Positions 17,920-26,824 of a DNA stretch of 51,676 nt are shown here, one piece after another. This DNA comes from a virus, in the IMG/VR virus record IMGVR_UViG_3300009183_000012, positions 1 through 51,676 of that record; one strand, written 5' to 3'. The notes under the pieces were generated by a model. The model did not search any database. It was not told where the DNA came from and saw nothing but the letters and a program-made list of their open reading frames with translations. Positions within the stretch are counted from its first letter, which is position 1, and each line of letters begins with the position of its first letter. A program made the translations under genes and the position numbers.

Positions 17920-18876
17920 TTAGACGAGGACGGGAACGCGATACGTGGTCCCGGTGGAATCTTGGATTGTGACGTATCCGGTCCCGACAACAGCGCCGGC
18001 GACGTAGGCGTTCGCGAGGCGAAGCGCGCCCGAAAGAATCGTTCGCTGCGACGTGTCGAGGGTAAGGGCGGTGGTGCCGTTGGATACAAGGTCAATGGAA
18101 CCGGCGCTTAAAAGCCTGACCTCACAACTGCCTCCAGAAACATTTGCAAGGCTAACGTAACCAGCAGTTCCCATATTTAGGGCAGCAGTAGTCTGCGTGC
18201 CGCCGAATCTAAGAAGTCCTGCGGAATTGCGGTGAATGGATGTGTCAGTGGAGAACACAATTCCGTTGGTTGCTGCGGTCGTGGTGCCTGCTCCGCCAAG
18301 TTGCAGGAGTGCGCCGTAGTCGGTGGTGGTGCCGAGGAGAAAACGTCCGTCGGTTGCTGTAAACCTAGCTTTTTCAACTGAATTAACGTTGAAGGAGATA
18401 AAACGACTCGCGGCGAGTGTGTTGATATAAAGGCCTAAACCGTTGTATCCAATTTGAAAATCTCCGTTAGCGTAGGTCGTTCCGCCGATGCCGATTCCGG
18501 CGACCGCCGAGAGAACCAGATTTCCAGACACAAGAGTGGTTTGCCCCGTCCCGCTCGGCGTCAGCGTGATGTTTTGGTTGGTGCCGAGCGCAAACAAAGC
18601 AAGACCACCGCCCGCGCCAACGTTGCTAATGTATCCCGCGTTAATCCCGCCGGGAATAAACGTCGTTCCAGTGCTGGACATCTGTAACGCATCGACACCG
18701 TTCGAAGAAAAACGAACATTTCCCGATGACGAACGATAAAACCCCGTGTCCGTATCCGCCGCAAAACTAATGCTCGGCGCGGCGGCGGTGCCGTCGGCAA
18801 AGAGGCCGATGCCTCCGATGGTGTTGTAGGCGGTCCCGCCACCGCTACCCAGAACAGACGGGTGATTGGAGAGCAT
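17920..18876 (-). CDS. Tail-fibre-like protein
   Basis: 318 residues, rich in Gly, Thr, Ser and Asn with few charges, as in beta-structured trimeric fibres. Residues about 25-60 contain the common fibre segment AAPSISFAADTDTGFYRSS. Repeating ALxxxxxGxxxL strands follow, and the end GYVTIQDSTGTTYRVPVLV looks like a trimer-closing tip. The leader is TCCTAAC directly before ATG. Role: host recognition or head/tail fibre. Confidence 0.7.
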   Translation of the reverse strand: MLSNHPSVLGSGGGTAYNTIGGIGLFADGTAAAPSISFAADTDTGFYRSSSGNVRFSSNGVDALQMSSTGTTFIPGGINAGYISNVGAGGGLALFALGTNQNITLTPSGTGQTTLVSGNLVLSAVAGIGIGGTTYANGDFQIGYNGLGLYINTLAASRFISFNVNSVEKARFTATDGRFLLGTTTDYGALLQLGGAGTTTAATNGIVFSTDTSIHRNSAGLLRFGGTQTTAALNMGTAGYVSLANVSGGSCEVRLLSAGSIDLVSNGTTALTLDTSQRTILSGALRLANAYVAGAVVGTGYVTIQDSTGTTYRVPVLV

Positions 18877-18877
18877 G

Positions 18878-19219
18878 TTAGGATTGGAGGGCTGACGAGA
18901 AGATCACTGCGTCAGCAGTTGCGGTAGAACTGCGGATAAACTTGGAGGCGTTGAACTGCGAGACAGCCCAAGTGTAGGCACTGCCCGGGTAGAGGAGGTG
19001 TCCCACGGTGCTCGTCGGATCGGTGCCGTCCCAGCGGACTCGCACCGAATCGGTCTGCACGTCGAAGGTGACGTAGTTGACCCCATTGACGGCAGGGGAT
19101 GCGGTGTAACCGGCAGGGGCTACCGCAGCGGTAGAGACCGTGAGTGATTGGCTGGCGACCGGAGACCCGGCGACCATGGCACGAAAGGGGTAGGAGACGT
19201 TGGCAGTGGAGAAGCTCAT
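18878..19219 (-). CDS. Small beta-rich structural protein
   Basis: 113 residues, mostly short beta-like segments (VNYVTFDVQTDSVRVRWDG, HLLYPGSAYTWAVSQF). It starts two bases after the stop of the adaptor-like gene and ends one base before the fibre-like gene. I recall similar small proteins beside head-tail genes in podoviruses, but I cannot name a family. It could be a head-fibre, tail or decoration subunit. Confidence 0.6.
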   Translation of the reverse strand: MSFSTANVSYPFRAMVAGSPVASQSLTVSTAAVAPAGYTASPAVNGVNYVTFDVQTDSVRVRWDGTDPTSTVGHLLYPGSAYTWAVSQFNASKFIRSSTATADAVIFSSALQS

Positions 19220-19220
19220 G

Positions 19221-20549
19221 TTAGTAGGCGGGTCGAGAGGTTAAGTGGCTTTGGACCTTCATCGGAGAGATGGAGTTCATCTGGCGTTCGATCACGTCAA
19301 ACTGGTCGCCCATCTTCCCCTCTGCAATACTGTAAGCGGCTTGAGCCTTGTCCATCTGACCATCAGCAATCAGCCAATCGCCGTAGGATTGATAGGTGCA
19401 AAATTGCAGGAACACCTCGTAGAACGGAATGACCTCCCAGCTGGTTGGGGTGGTGGTGGGACTCTGACCAGCGGTCGTGGCCACGATGCACTTGTAGAAA
19501 TCCCCGTAGCCTGCGGTGCTGGTGAAGTAGACTTGCTGGTCGACAGTGTAGGTGCTGGTCGCGCTGTAAACGTCGCCAGAATAGGTGGGAGCGGTCTTGC
19601 GGTAGTAGATGTAGACCGGGTTGCTGGGTGGGGCACCGTAGAGATTGTTCTGGGCTACACCGTTGTTGTAGACGACGTACTGATACGGCGTCCCGTTGAT
19701 AATCTGAATGCCTTGTGGCAACAGGTTGTAGCCAAACTGAGAAGGGAAATTGCTGGCGAAGGGAGAGCATGGCCAGACGTTGAAGACGACGTCGATGGTG
19801 GATTCTCCCGTCTGATCCCACTCCAGAATGAGATCTTGAACAGGGGTGTTGCTGGTCTGTTGCACCAACGCGCCCCAGAAATACGCACCCTTGGCGGTGT
19901 CCCCTGCATAGGAAAGGGTGGAGCCATCGGACGACAGTTGCAGCGTGACCGATCCGCTAGACGTGGCAGCCACGTTGGCGGTGAACGTCGCTTGGCAGAG
20001 CCAAAAACCGTTGGGCTGCTGGGCAATCGTGGTGGTGGTGAAGTTGGTCGCCGTGCCCACCACTCCGGTCGTCGTGTTGAAGAACGCCGTGTAGGTGGTG
20101 ACTCCATCCGTGACCGACAGGTACTGGAATGCCCGACCATTGGGGCGAGCGTAGAACGAGACCGTATAACTGGTCGACGGGAAGAAGTTAGTGACCGTCT
20201 GCACCACCTTGTGGGCAGAGTTGGCCGCAGTCTCCATCAGCTTCGTGGCAGTTACATTCCCATCTGCTGGGTTCGATACGCTGTTCGCGGTGGCTGTCAC
20301 CGCCGTAGCCGTCCAGACCGAGGTCTTGGACAGGTTGTTGGGGTAGGTCAGACGGTTCCCGAGAAATCGTGCCTCACCGTAAGGGCAGATCTCCATCCAC
20401 TGCCCGTCGCCCCACATCTTCGACAGTGCGGAGTTGAATGCCGCGTTGGCGGTCGCCGCAATCTCTGTCGTCAGTCGGGACGTGGGGATCCCCACCAACG
20501 AAGACCAGTTCGTCAGGAACGTAGAGTAGTGACTGACGAGACGGGCCAT
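19221..20549 (-). CDS. Tail-tubular-A/adaptor-like protein with inserted jelly-roll
   Basis: 442 residues. The N-terminal ~60 residues are helical (LTTEIAATANAAFNSALSKMW) and the last ~60 are helical again (DKAQAAYSIAEGKMGDQFDV), the pattern expected of a head-tail adaptor or gatekeeper. In between, residues about 72-235 (WTATAVTATANSVSNPADG, SFYARPNGRAFQYLSV) resemble carbohydrate-binding jelly-roll modules that phages insert into structural proteins. A WEVIPF segment near 385 follows a chitin-binding-like YxVDQQVYF stretch. Gene position between head and nozzle genes supports the adaptor call. Confidence 0.65.
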   Translation of the reverse strand: MARLVSHYSTFLTNWSSLVGIPTSRLTTEIAATANAAFNSALSKMWGDGQWMEICPYGEARFLGNRLTYPNNLSKTSVWTATAVTATANSVSNPADGNVTATKLMETAANSAHKVVQTVTNFFPSTSYTVSFYARPNGRAFQYLSVTDGVTTYTAFFNTTTGVVGTATNFTTTTIAQQPNGFWLCQATFTANVAATSSGSVTLQLSSDGSTLSYAGDTAKGAYFWGALVQQTSNTPVQDLILEWDQTGESTIDVVFNVWPCSPFASNFPSQFGYNLLPQGIQIINGTPYQYVVYNNGVAQNNLYGAPPSNPVYIYYRKTAPTYSGDVYSATSTYTVDQQVYFTSTAGYGDFYKCIVATTAGQSPTTTPTSWEVIPFYEVFLQFCTYQSYGDWLIADGQMDKAQAAYSIAEGKMGDQFDVIERQMNSISPMKVQSHLTSRPAY

Positions 20550-20553
20550 GGGG

Positions 20554-21192
20554 TTACCGCATCCCCATCGGGCGTGAAGGATTGAACAGGTCCAAGAGAG
20601 ACACCGGAGACTTCTTCTTCTTGTCGGTGATGTTCTCGGTGTCGGCAGGAGCGGGGCGATACTGCTTGTGACGCTTCAGCAGGAGTGCAGACCATTCCGA
20701 GATGTCGCCTTTGATCCGCTTCTTCTCGGCGTCGTCTTTGGCCTCGGACAGTTGGTCGCGCAGGAACTTCAGATGCTCCATGCCATCCTTGACCGCATCG
20801 TCATTGGATTTGTCGAGGTCTTCGTCTCCATAACGCTCGCCCGTCTCGATGGACTTGGACTTTTTATCTTTAGCTATGAGGGCATCCGCGATCTCAATAC
20901 TTTCGTCACTGAGCCCTTCGTTCTCTGGGAGCTTTCGCTTCTTCCCGATCACGGTGAACTTGGTCACTGGGATGCCCTCGACTACGCCACCGTCTTCGCC
21001 TTCGTCGAGTAGGTCGTCATCCTTAGCCAGCCGCTTGCTGGTCACGGTGAACTTGGTCATCGGGACGCCATCGACTACGCCGCCGTCTTCGCCTTCGTCG
21101 AGCATGCCCTCGCCCATGCCGTCCTCCTCGCACTCAGGGCAGATCTTTCCACGTTTCTTACACTCGGCACAATGGTTGGATTTTGGTTTCAT
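20554..21192 (-). CDS. Zinc-ribbon protein with duplicated acidic module
   Basis: 212 residues. Cys8, Cys11, Cys18 and Cys21 (CAECKKRGKICPEC) form a plausible zinc site. The unit LDEGEDGGVVDGVPMTKFTV occurs twice; the DNA copies are 59 bases each at 20951-21009 and 21044-21102. The remainder is a charged helix and a basic Pro-rich tail. It lies between the capsid-side terminator and the adaptor-like gene. Function is unknown; a scaffold, chaperone or minor head protein would fit the place. Confidence 0.6.
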   Translation of the reverse strand: MKPKSNHCAECKKRGKICPECEEDGMGEGMLDEGEDGGVVDGVPMTKFTVTSKRLAKDDDLLDEGEDGGVVEGIPVTKFTVIGKKRKLPENEGLSDESIEIADALIAKDKKSKSIETGERYGDEDLDKSNDDAVKDGMEHLKFLRDQLSEAKDDAEKKRIKGDISEWSALLLKRHKQYRPAPADTENITDKKKKSPVSLLDLFNPSRPMGMR

Positions 21193-21194
21193 GA

Positions 21195-21560
21195 TCAGAC
21201 AGGTTTACCGTTGATGAAGGTTTTGCCGTGGCGGAAATCGCCTTTGCGACGGGGGCGATAGCCCGGGGCGCACAGTTCAGGGTTGTCCTTGAGGAGGTCG
21301 TCGATCCAGTTCTCTTCATGGCCTCGCTCGGCGAAGCAGCGGAAGTACAGGCGACGGTCCATGCTGGTGATCCTTTGGCCGAGGGTGTCGATCTGTATCG
21401 AGCCTGCCTGCCTCATCACCCGTGACAGTTTCTCTTGCCGCAGTTGGGCAGCGACCTTCTCCGCAGGCACATGCCCCCGGATCTCGGCCTCAAACTCGTC
21501 CAAGAATGATTGTGGGAGGCCGGTAATCAGGTCTCCACTTCCGGTGGCTTCGTAAGACAT
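21195..21560 (-). CDS. Unknown protein downstream of capsid terminator
   Basis: 121 residues from the ATG at 21560, directly after the T-tract of the terminator. A start 18 bases further upstream would lie in the terminator stem and is less likely. Residues 10-60 are helical (FLDEFEAEIRGHVPAEKVAA), and the C-terminus is basic and Pro/Gly-rich (PGYRPRRKGDFRHGK). No family is recognised. It is the first gene after the likely drop in transcription. Confidence 0.6.
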   Translation of the reverse strand: MSYEATGSGDLITGLPQSFLDEFEAEIRGHVPAEKVAAQLRQEKLSRVMRQAGSIQIDTLGQRITSMDRRLYFRCFAERGHEENWIDDLLKDNPELCAPGYRPRRKGDFRHGKTFINGKPV

Positions 21561-21596
21561 AAAAAGGGTGGGGCACATGGCTAGGCCATGTGCCCC
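21561..21596 (-). terminator. Rho-independent terminator after capsid/decoration genes
   Basis: Read on the minus strand, perfect 12-bp arms (GGGGCACATGGC with GCCATGTGCCCC) flank a 3-base loop, followed by ACCC and five T. It lies 17 bases after the stop of the decoration-like gene and just before the next ATG. It probably ends a large share of head-gene transcripts and lets part read through to tail genes. Confidence 0.85.
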
Positions 21597-21613
21597 TCAC
21601 ACTCAACTGCCAA

Positions 21614-22081
21614 TTACGGCAGGAGAGCGGTATTGACGAGGTTCAGGTAGATGTCCAACTGACCCGCCGTGAGTGCAGCAGGACCGCCCGTGCCCGCAGC
21701 CGTGAAGGTCGCGACAAGGTTGCGGGAAGCCGTACCCGTGGTGTTCGTCAGGACCGCAGTGCCTACCGTCTGGTTCAAGAACGCCGCCGTGAGGAGGGTC
21801 GTGGACGAGGTGAGCGCAGCGGTGGACGAGGTGGTGCCGACAATGATGGTCGCCGCAGTGATACCAGTGAAAGCCGTCGTGATGTTGACACCAGCTTTGT
21901 CGATATACCACTTGGCCGGGGTCGCGCCCAACGTCATCGTGACGGTGTCGCTGGCCCCAGTGCCGTAGAGGATGTCGGTCGAGAGCACGCGGAAGCGTGC
22001 GTTGTAGCCGGTCGCCGAAACCTCTTGTTCAGAGAGGGGGGTGACGCGGGTGGGCGAGATCGTGATTGCTGTATCAGCCAT
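21614..22081 (-). CDS. Decoration-like head protein
   Basis: 155 residues, Thr/Ala/Gly-rich and beta-like after residue 25 (DTVTMTLGATPAKWYIDKAG, LDIYLNLVNTALLP). It directly follows the capsid gene and is one of few genes in this arm with a clear Shine-Dalgarno (AAAGGAG 13 bases before ATG), fitting high expression. It is followed by the terminator. A head decoration or stabilising role is inferred from place and composition. Confidence 0.6.
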   Translation of the reverse strand: MADTAITISPTRVTPLSEQEVSATGYNARFRVLSTDILYGTGASDTVTMTLGATPAKWYIDKAGVNITTAFTGITAATIIVGTTSSTAALTSSTTLLTAAFLNQTVGTAVLTNTTGTASRNLVATFTAAGTGGPAALTAGQLDIYLNLVNTALLP

Positions 22082-22108
22082 GGTGTGGGTTCTCCTTTAG
22101 GTTAAGTG

Positions 22109-23116
22109 TTAGCTGGATCCGGCGAATTTGCCGAGACCGCGAGGATTCTTGACCAGCAGCAAGAGAGCCGACTGGACAAGGCCGCGACGGCCACCACCCT
22201 GATTCTCAAGCTCCATCGAGTCGACGCCGAGCATGGTGCCGATGCCGACCAGCTGGGGGTCGATGACGTAGCCACGGGCCATCTGCTGATTGGTCGTGGT
22301 CGTGACCGCCGAACCGTCCAACAGGCCGTTGAACATGTCGGGGATGATCGTCACGGTGTGGAACGAGCCTTTGTAGACCGAGACATCGAGGTCGATGCGG
22401 TTACTGGCAGCGTCTTGGGAGACCTGATAGGTCTTGGTCGTGCCCGAGGCACCCTCAACACGTTGGAACGTGTTGATGGCGGTCATCAGGTTAGGGCCAG
22501 CGAACAGCGAGTAGGCGCGACGTCCACCGTTCTGGGTGAAGATCGAGCGGAACACGCCGTTGAAGGTGGCTTCCGTGAGGGAAGCCGTCGCCGTGGCGTC
22601 GATGTTGCCGGACGGCGTGAGGAACGCCGTGGGGACAGGATTCACGGTCTGAGCCGTGGACTGGATCCACTTGCCAAGGCCACGGGTCTTGTAAGGCAGG
22701 AGACCGGTGTCGGCCTGCATGTCGTTGTCGGAACCGATGGCGGCTTCGATGGAGCGTTTCAGCTCGCGCATCGCCTTCACCTTGGAGTTCGCGACTTCAC
22801 CGTCGGTGCCCGCCGGGTCGGAGGCTTCTTGGAGGTCCGAGACCATCCAAGGACGCCAGAACTTCTGGATGTAGTTGCCGAAGCGGGCGCGGTTGGCGGC
22901 TTCGTTGTTGAACGCATTGACGTCTTGGCCTTCCAAGACACCTGCGAAATCAACATTGGCGAGAGTGTCAGCCTGCCACGTTTGGTAGGTGTTGGTGACT
23001 TTGGTCGTCTTCGCGAACGAAGACGTCTTTGGGCAATCCTCGGGTTCAAGGATTGTGAGGAAGTTCGTGAGAGCTTCGCGATCTCCGGATACGTTGTATG
23101 ATGTTGCTAGAGCCAT
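22109..23116 (-). CDS. Major capsid protein, SU10/DUF5309-like
   Basis: 335 residues. The N-terminal part (KTSSFAKTTKVTNTYQTWQADTLA, broken here by family variation) matches the start of the SU10 major capsid family, where proteins open with a TPF/S-type loop followed by TxxxWQxDxLA. The middle (NGGRRAYSLFAGPNLMTAIN) and the end (GYVIDPQLVGIGTMLGVDS) fit an HK97-fold core. It lies after a scaffold-like gene and before a decoration-like gene, the usual order. The start has the leader TAAACCACC. Confidence 0.85.
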   Translation of the reverse strand: MALATSYNVSGDREALTNFLTILEPEDCPKTSSFAKTTKVTNTYQTWQADTLANVDFAGVLEGQDVNAFNNEAANRARFGNYIQKFWRPWMVSDLQEASDPAGTDGEVANSKVKAMRELKRSIEAAIGSDNDMQADTGLLPYKTRGLGKWIQSTAQTVNPVPTAFLTPSGNIDATATASLTEATFNGVFRSIFTQNGGRRAYSLFAGPNLMTAINTFQRVEGASGTTKTYQVSQDAASNRIDLDVSVYKGSFHTVTIIPDMFNGLLDGSAVTTTTNQQMARGYVIDPQLVGIGTMLGVDSMELENQGGGRRGLVQSALLLLVKNPRGLGKFAGSS

Positions 23117-23122
23117 GGTGGT

Positions 23123-24301
23123 TTATCGAGATTTTCTAAGTTGTTCGTGTCGTAAAAGGAGGCTTTGCGCGTCTGCCGAATTGATCCCGCCCTTGCTTAC
23201 CATTTTCGCCATCTCTGCGGAGAGTTTGCCACGTTCACCATTTGCTGCCGGTTGCCGAACTGCTGAAGCCGATCCAGAGGATACCACTGCCTGATCGCTG
23301 CTCGGCTTATTGGCCGGTGCTTTGGGTTTGGTCTTGGCTGCCGCAGCTGCGTCCTCCGCTAGTGCGCGGAGACCTCGGATCTGCACCCCGAGAATGTACT
23401 CCGCCTGAGGCATCGACATGATCGTTGCCAGTGCGGGGTTTTTGCGGGCTGCTTCGGCAATCTTGTATTCAGGAGAACTGGTGTCGGTGAGGAAGGGGAA
23501 CTGGATGTGCGCTTGTCGGGTCGACTCGATTCGGGTGGCAATGAATTGCTCTCGCTTCGGAATGTGATCTTCCAAAGTTGCCCGGGCTTGGCGTCGTTGA
23601 CTGATGAGATCTGCCTTCGTATAGGAGACATCCCCTATATTGTGGTAGGTCACTTCGCGCTCGTCTCCAGTTACTGGGTCGACCACGGTGCTTACATTCC
23701 ACCGTGATGGATCTTCCAAGACTTCTTCGACGTACCGTAGGGCATCTTTCGCCGTCTTCTTCAGATCGGCCAGTGCGGCTGGATCATTGAAGCCTGACAG
23801 CGGTTCAGAGGCTACTACGATTGGCGGGGGTGGTGGCGTGGGCGGCGCAGCCGGTTGGCTGTTGAGCTTGGCTTCCACTTCCCTGAGCTTGGCTTTGGTC
23901 TCCTCCATCTGCGCTTGAATTGCAGAGGTCTTGGCCAATTCCTTGCGCAGTCGTCGGTTAAAGATCTCCTGTTGTTCGGGAGTGAACGAATGGGTTTGAG
24001 AAGGAACGGGGTCGGCCTCCGTCGTGGGAGTCTCGGTGGCAACCTCAGTCGTCTCGGATGCTGGAGTCTCTTCCGTGGTGGCTGTTAATTCGGGAGCCTG
24101 CTCGGCCCTCGCTGTCGGAGTTTCTTGGGTCTCAGTGGAAGTATCTTCCGCAGCTTGTCGGGTTGGCGATGGCGAAGATGCTTTGCTGGCCGAGGCCAAC
24201 ATCATCATCGCTGCCGCACCCGTAGAGATATTTTCCGACCCGGACTTTGACGCATCACCTGTAGAAGCTGGTGAAGAAGCTTGAGAAGTTTCTGACGACA
24301 T
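23123..24301 (-). CDS. Scaffolding-like protein
   Basis: 392 residues. Residues 1-105 are Ser/Thr/Ala/Glu-rich and disordered, followed by a coiled coil at about 108-150 (RRLRKELAKTSAIQAQMEET), a Pro run, helices, and a basic helical C-terminus (LLLRHEQLRKSR). Placement between portal and capsid, the coiled coil and the charged C-terminal helix are the standard look of tailed-phage scaffold proteins, which guide capsid assembly and then leave. No protease motif is visible. Confidence 0.75.
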   Translation of the reverse strand: MSSETSQASSPASTGDASKSGSENISTGAAAMMMLASASKASSPSPTRQAAEDTSTETQETPTARAEQAPELTATTEETPASETTEVATETPTTEADPVPSQTHSFTPEQQEIFNRRLRKELAKTSAIQAQMEETKAKLREVEAKLNSQPAAPPTPPPPPIVVASEPLSGFNDPAALADLKKTAKDALRYVEEVLEDPSRWNVSTVVDPVTGDEREVTYHNIGDVSYTKADLISQRRQARATLEDHIPKREQFIATRIESTRQAHIQFPFLTDTSSPEYKIAEAARKNPALATIMSMPQAEYILGVQIRGLRALAEDAAAAAKTKPKAPANKPSSDQAVVSSGSASAVRQPAANGERGKLSAEMAKMVSKGGINSADAQSLLLRHEQLRKSR

Positions 24302-24402
24302 GTTTTACGTAAACAAGAACCGTTGTCTAACATCCTGACGCATGGCTGAAGTGCCAAGAACCATAGCCAAGTCCTAAAACTGGTTTCAGGTCAACAACAA
24401 AA

Positions 24403-24663
24403 TTACAGCGCCGCTTCTTCTGCCGCCCGGTTCAATGCTTCCTGATACAGGGATAGGATTGATTCGTAGCTGGCGATCTCTCCGATGCAAGCCAGTGTGG
24501 CCCGCTCATTGACGATCACATTGCCATCGCAAAGGTTGGACACCGCAGCCTCGCGCATGGACCGAACCTCCGCCATGAACTCGGCGAAGCGGGTATCCTT
24601 GGCCAGCCCGAGGAGGGCATTCTGCAACCGCTTCTGGGCTTTGACTGAGTCTTGAGGAGGCAT
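24403..24663 (-). CDS. Small helical protein beside the portal
   Basis: 86 residues, predicted helical throughout (MAEVRSMREAAVSNLCDG, YESILSLYQEALNRAAEEA). It begins where the portal gene ends (stop and ATG one base apart). A 100-base gap without a gene separates it from the scaffold gene. Role unknown; a minor head or assembly protein would fit. Confidence 0.65.
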   Translation of the reverse strand: MPPQDSVKAQKRLQNALLGLAKDTRFAEFMAEVRSMREAAVSNLCDGNVIVNERATLACIGEIASYESILSLYQEALNRAAEEAAL

Positions 24664-24664
24664 A

Positions 24665-26782
24665 TTAGACCGCTCCTAAACGCCCGATCCGGGCATTGTT
24701 GCGCTGGGTTTTCTGAAATTCCGCCTGCTTCATCAATTTCTCGATGCGCTTGCCGAAGGGATCCTGCGGGTTCTGCATCTTGGCTTGGACCGTGGGGTCT
24801 CCCTGAAGGTAGTTCTGGATGACTGAGAGGGCGAGATCTGGGGGCGTGCCCGGACTCAGGTCTTGGTCGATGCCTGAGTACACCTTGGTCAGCATGTCCT
24901 GCACGTCGCCGGATGCCCGCTGCTGGCCTACCTCTTTGGGGTCCAAGATCATCTCAGCGATGGTCGGGTCGATGGCGTTGACCATGACTTGCAGCCACTC
25001 AGAGTAGTTGACCATGCCTTCACGGTCGCCCGTGGCTACGATCTTGGCGATCTGCTCCAGCTTGGCGAAGGTCTGGTCAGGGCTCATGCTGTCGACCGAG
25101 AACCGCAACACGAAGTCGAACTGCTCATCCTCCTCGCCCTTGCGGAACTCGACGGGGTCTACTTGCTTCAGGCCGACCACCCGGTAGTAGGTCTCCTCTT
25201 TGCCGAACTGCTTGAAGAGCTGCCAGCACTGGAGATAGACCTTGTTCCACCCGATGAGGAACTCGTCGGCCTCGTCCTGCGTCAGCAGGGGGGTGTAGGT
25301 CGGGTCGCTTGAATTGGTGGCAAACCCGAGATAGCCGTTGAAGTCGGACTTCAACTCCTTGTAGCTGGCCTCAGTACTGGGAGAGTAGGAGGGGGTGGTG
25401 CCGAAATGGTACTCACCGGGCCGACGTTCCGCGATACGCGCACCCGCACCCCACCGCAAGGGCGGACGCCCTTGGGGGTACATGAGTGGGGGCATGATCT
25501 GCATCGAGGCGTTGTCGATCAGCGAGTCCTTGTGGACCTTGATCTGCTGCTGCAACGGCTTGCCCGGTTCTGGAATGCCCCGGGAGTCGTGCAGTTTGCG
25601 GGACAGATGCTCCCGGCGGAAGATGGTGAAAGGGTACTGGCCATGGGCGTAGCCCAGCAGTCCCGTCTTGGCGTAGCCCTCATGGCTGCCGTCCGGACCC
25701 ATCTTGGGGTTGAAGATGGTCAGGTAAATGCCCGCGTTGCCGTCCTCGTCGGACAGCCGTTGATAGGCGAACACCACTCCGATGAGGTTGGTGAACTGGC
25801 TGCTCTGGAAGGTGAACGAGCGACCCATCGGTTGGTTGTACTCGTTCTGGGTGTTGGTGATTAACTGCCCACGGCAGGTGGTGATCGCCGCCTCGACCCA
25901 TGCCTCGTCCCAGCCGGAGGTATTGACGAAGCCCCGCAGCTGCTCGGCGGTGTAGTACTCCACGCGGAACATGGCCGAGCAGGTCTCCGGATCGGTAGAC
26001 TCAGCCGGGATGAAAAGGTTCTGATTGAGGTTGAATGCCCGAATGACCGGTCGGGACTTCTTGCGTGAGACGGTAGGGACGGTGGTCGTCTGGGATTTGC
26101 GCAACTCGGCCAGCATCTTCTTCGCCTTGGCCCGGGAGCACTGGTACAGGCTGACAAAGATCTCGACCAGCTGGTCCTCACCCTCGGTGGAGTAGAGGAC
26201 GGCAGTGAGGTCGGCCTCGGGGGACTGGGCCTGAAGTTGTTCCAGTGTGACGGTGGTGAGGATTCGCTCCTGACTCTCCTCCCAGAAAGTGCCGATGGCC
26301 CCAATACCCTGTTCTTGGACAAAGTTGGCCAGCAGCTTGACCTCCCGAGCGACTTCGGGGATCTGGGTCTGGACCATCCAGCGCATGAAATTGGCCACCG
26401 TCTTGGCCCGCTTGATGTCGTTGCCTTCGACCGGAGTGGCTGAAATGCCTGCCCGTCGAAACGCCATGCACAGCATGGCCACCTTCTTGATGATCGCTTC
26501 GTCAGTCAGGAAGACCTGAAGATCCGACGCCCCGTCCCATGGAGTGGGGTCGATCTTGGATCCCTCACGGGCGTGCTTCTTTCCATCGGCACTCTGACCG
26601 GACCACAGGGCGTAGCGGGTATTGAAATTCTCCTCACACTGGTCGAAGAAACCTTGCAGGTTGGCCAGCGTCGTATTGAACGTCTTGGACAAGAGCGCAT
26701 GATCCGGCCCGTCGTTACCAGCGGGGGCGAGTTGCAGACCGGCATCGGCCTGACCATCAGTAGTGCCCGAATAAGAACTCAT
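24665..26782 (-). CDS. Portal protein
   Basis: 705 residues, the size of podovirus portals. Visible features include PTPWDGASDLQVFLTDEAII (residues ~79-98), common in P22-type portals just before the clip/wing region, a long helical middle, and a Gln-rich helical C-terminus. It lies immediately after the large terminase gene and before scaffold and capsid. It forms the dodecameric ring through which DNA enters and leaves. The assignment rests on size, context and these segments. Confidence 0.88.
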   Translation of the reverse strand: MSSYSGTTDGQADAGLQLAPAGNDGPDHALLSKTFNTTLANLQGFFDQCEENFNTRYALWSGQSADGKKHAREGSKIDPTPWDGASDLQVFLTDEAIIKKVAMLCMAFRRAGISATPVEGNDIKRAKTVANFMRWMVQTQIPEVAREVKLLANFVQEQGIGAIGTFWEESQERILTTVTLEQLQAQSPEADLTAVLYSTEGEDQLVEIFVSLYQCSRAKAKKMLAELRKSQTTTVPTVSRKKSRPVIRAFNLNQNLFIPAESTDPETCSAMFRVEYYTAEQLRGFVNTSGWDEAWVEAAITTCRGQLITNTQNEYNQPMGRSFTFQSSQFTNLIGVVFAYQRLSDEDGNAGIYLTIFNPKMGPDGSHEGYAKTGLLGYAHGQYPFTIFRREHLSRKLHDSRGIPEPGKPLQQQIKVHKDSLIDNASMQIMPPLMYPQGRPPLRWGAGARIAERRPGEYHFGTTPSYSPSTEASYKELKSDFNGYLGFATNSSDPTYTPLLTQDEADEFLIGWNKVYLQCWQLFKQFGKEETYYRVVGLKQVDPVEFRKGEEDEQFDFVLRFSVDSMSPDQTFAKLEQIAKIVATGDREGMVNYSEWLQVMVNAIDPTIAEMILDPKEVGQQRASGDVQDMLTKVYSGIDQDLSPGTPPDLALSVIQNYLQGDPTVQAKMQNPQDPFGKRIEKLMKQAEFQKTQRNNARIGRLGAV

Positions 26783-26824
26783 ACGTTTTTAGCAGGTAGG
26801 TTGCAGGGCGGTCATAAGGCAAGT

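Noticed and set aside
24302-24402. Promoter before the scaffold gene
   Set aside because: A TTGACC box exists on the minus strand but no -10 at 16-18 bases. Only a TTTTACGTAAAA palindrome next to the ATG is notable.
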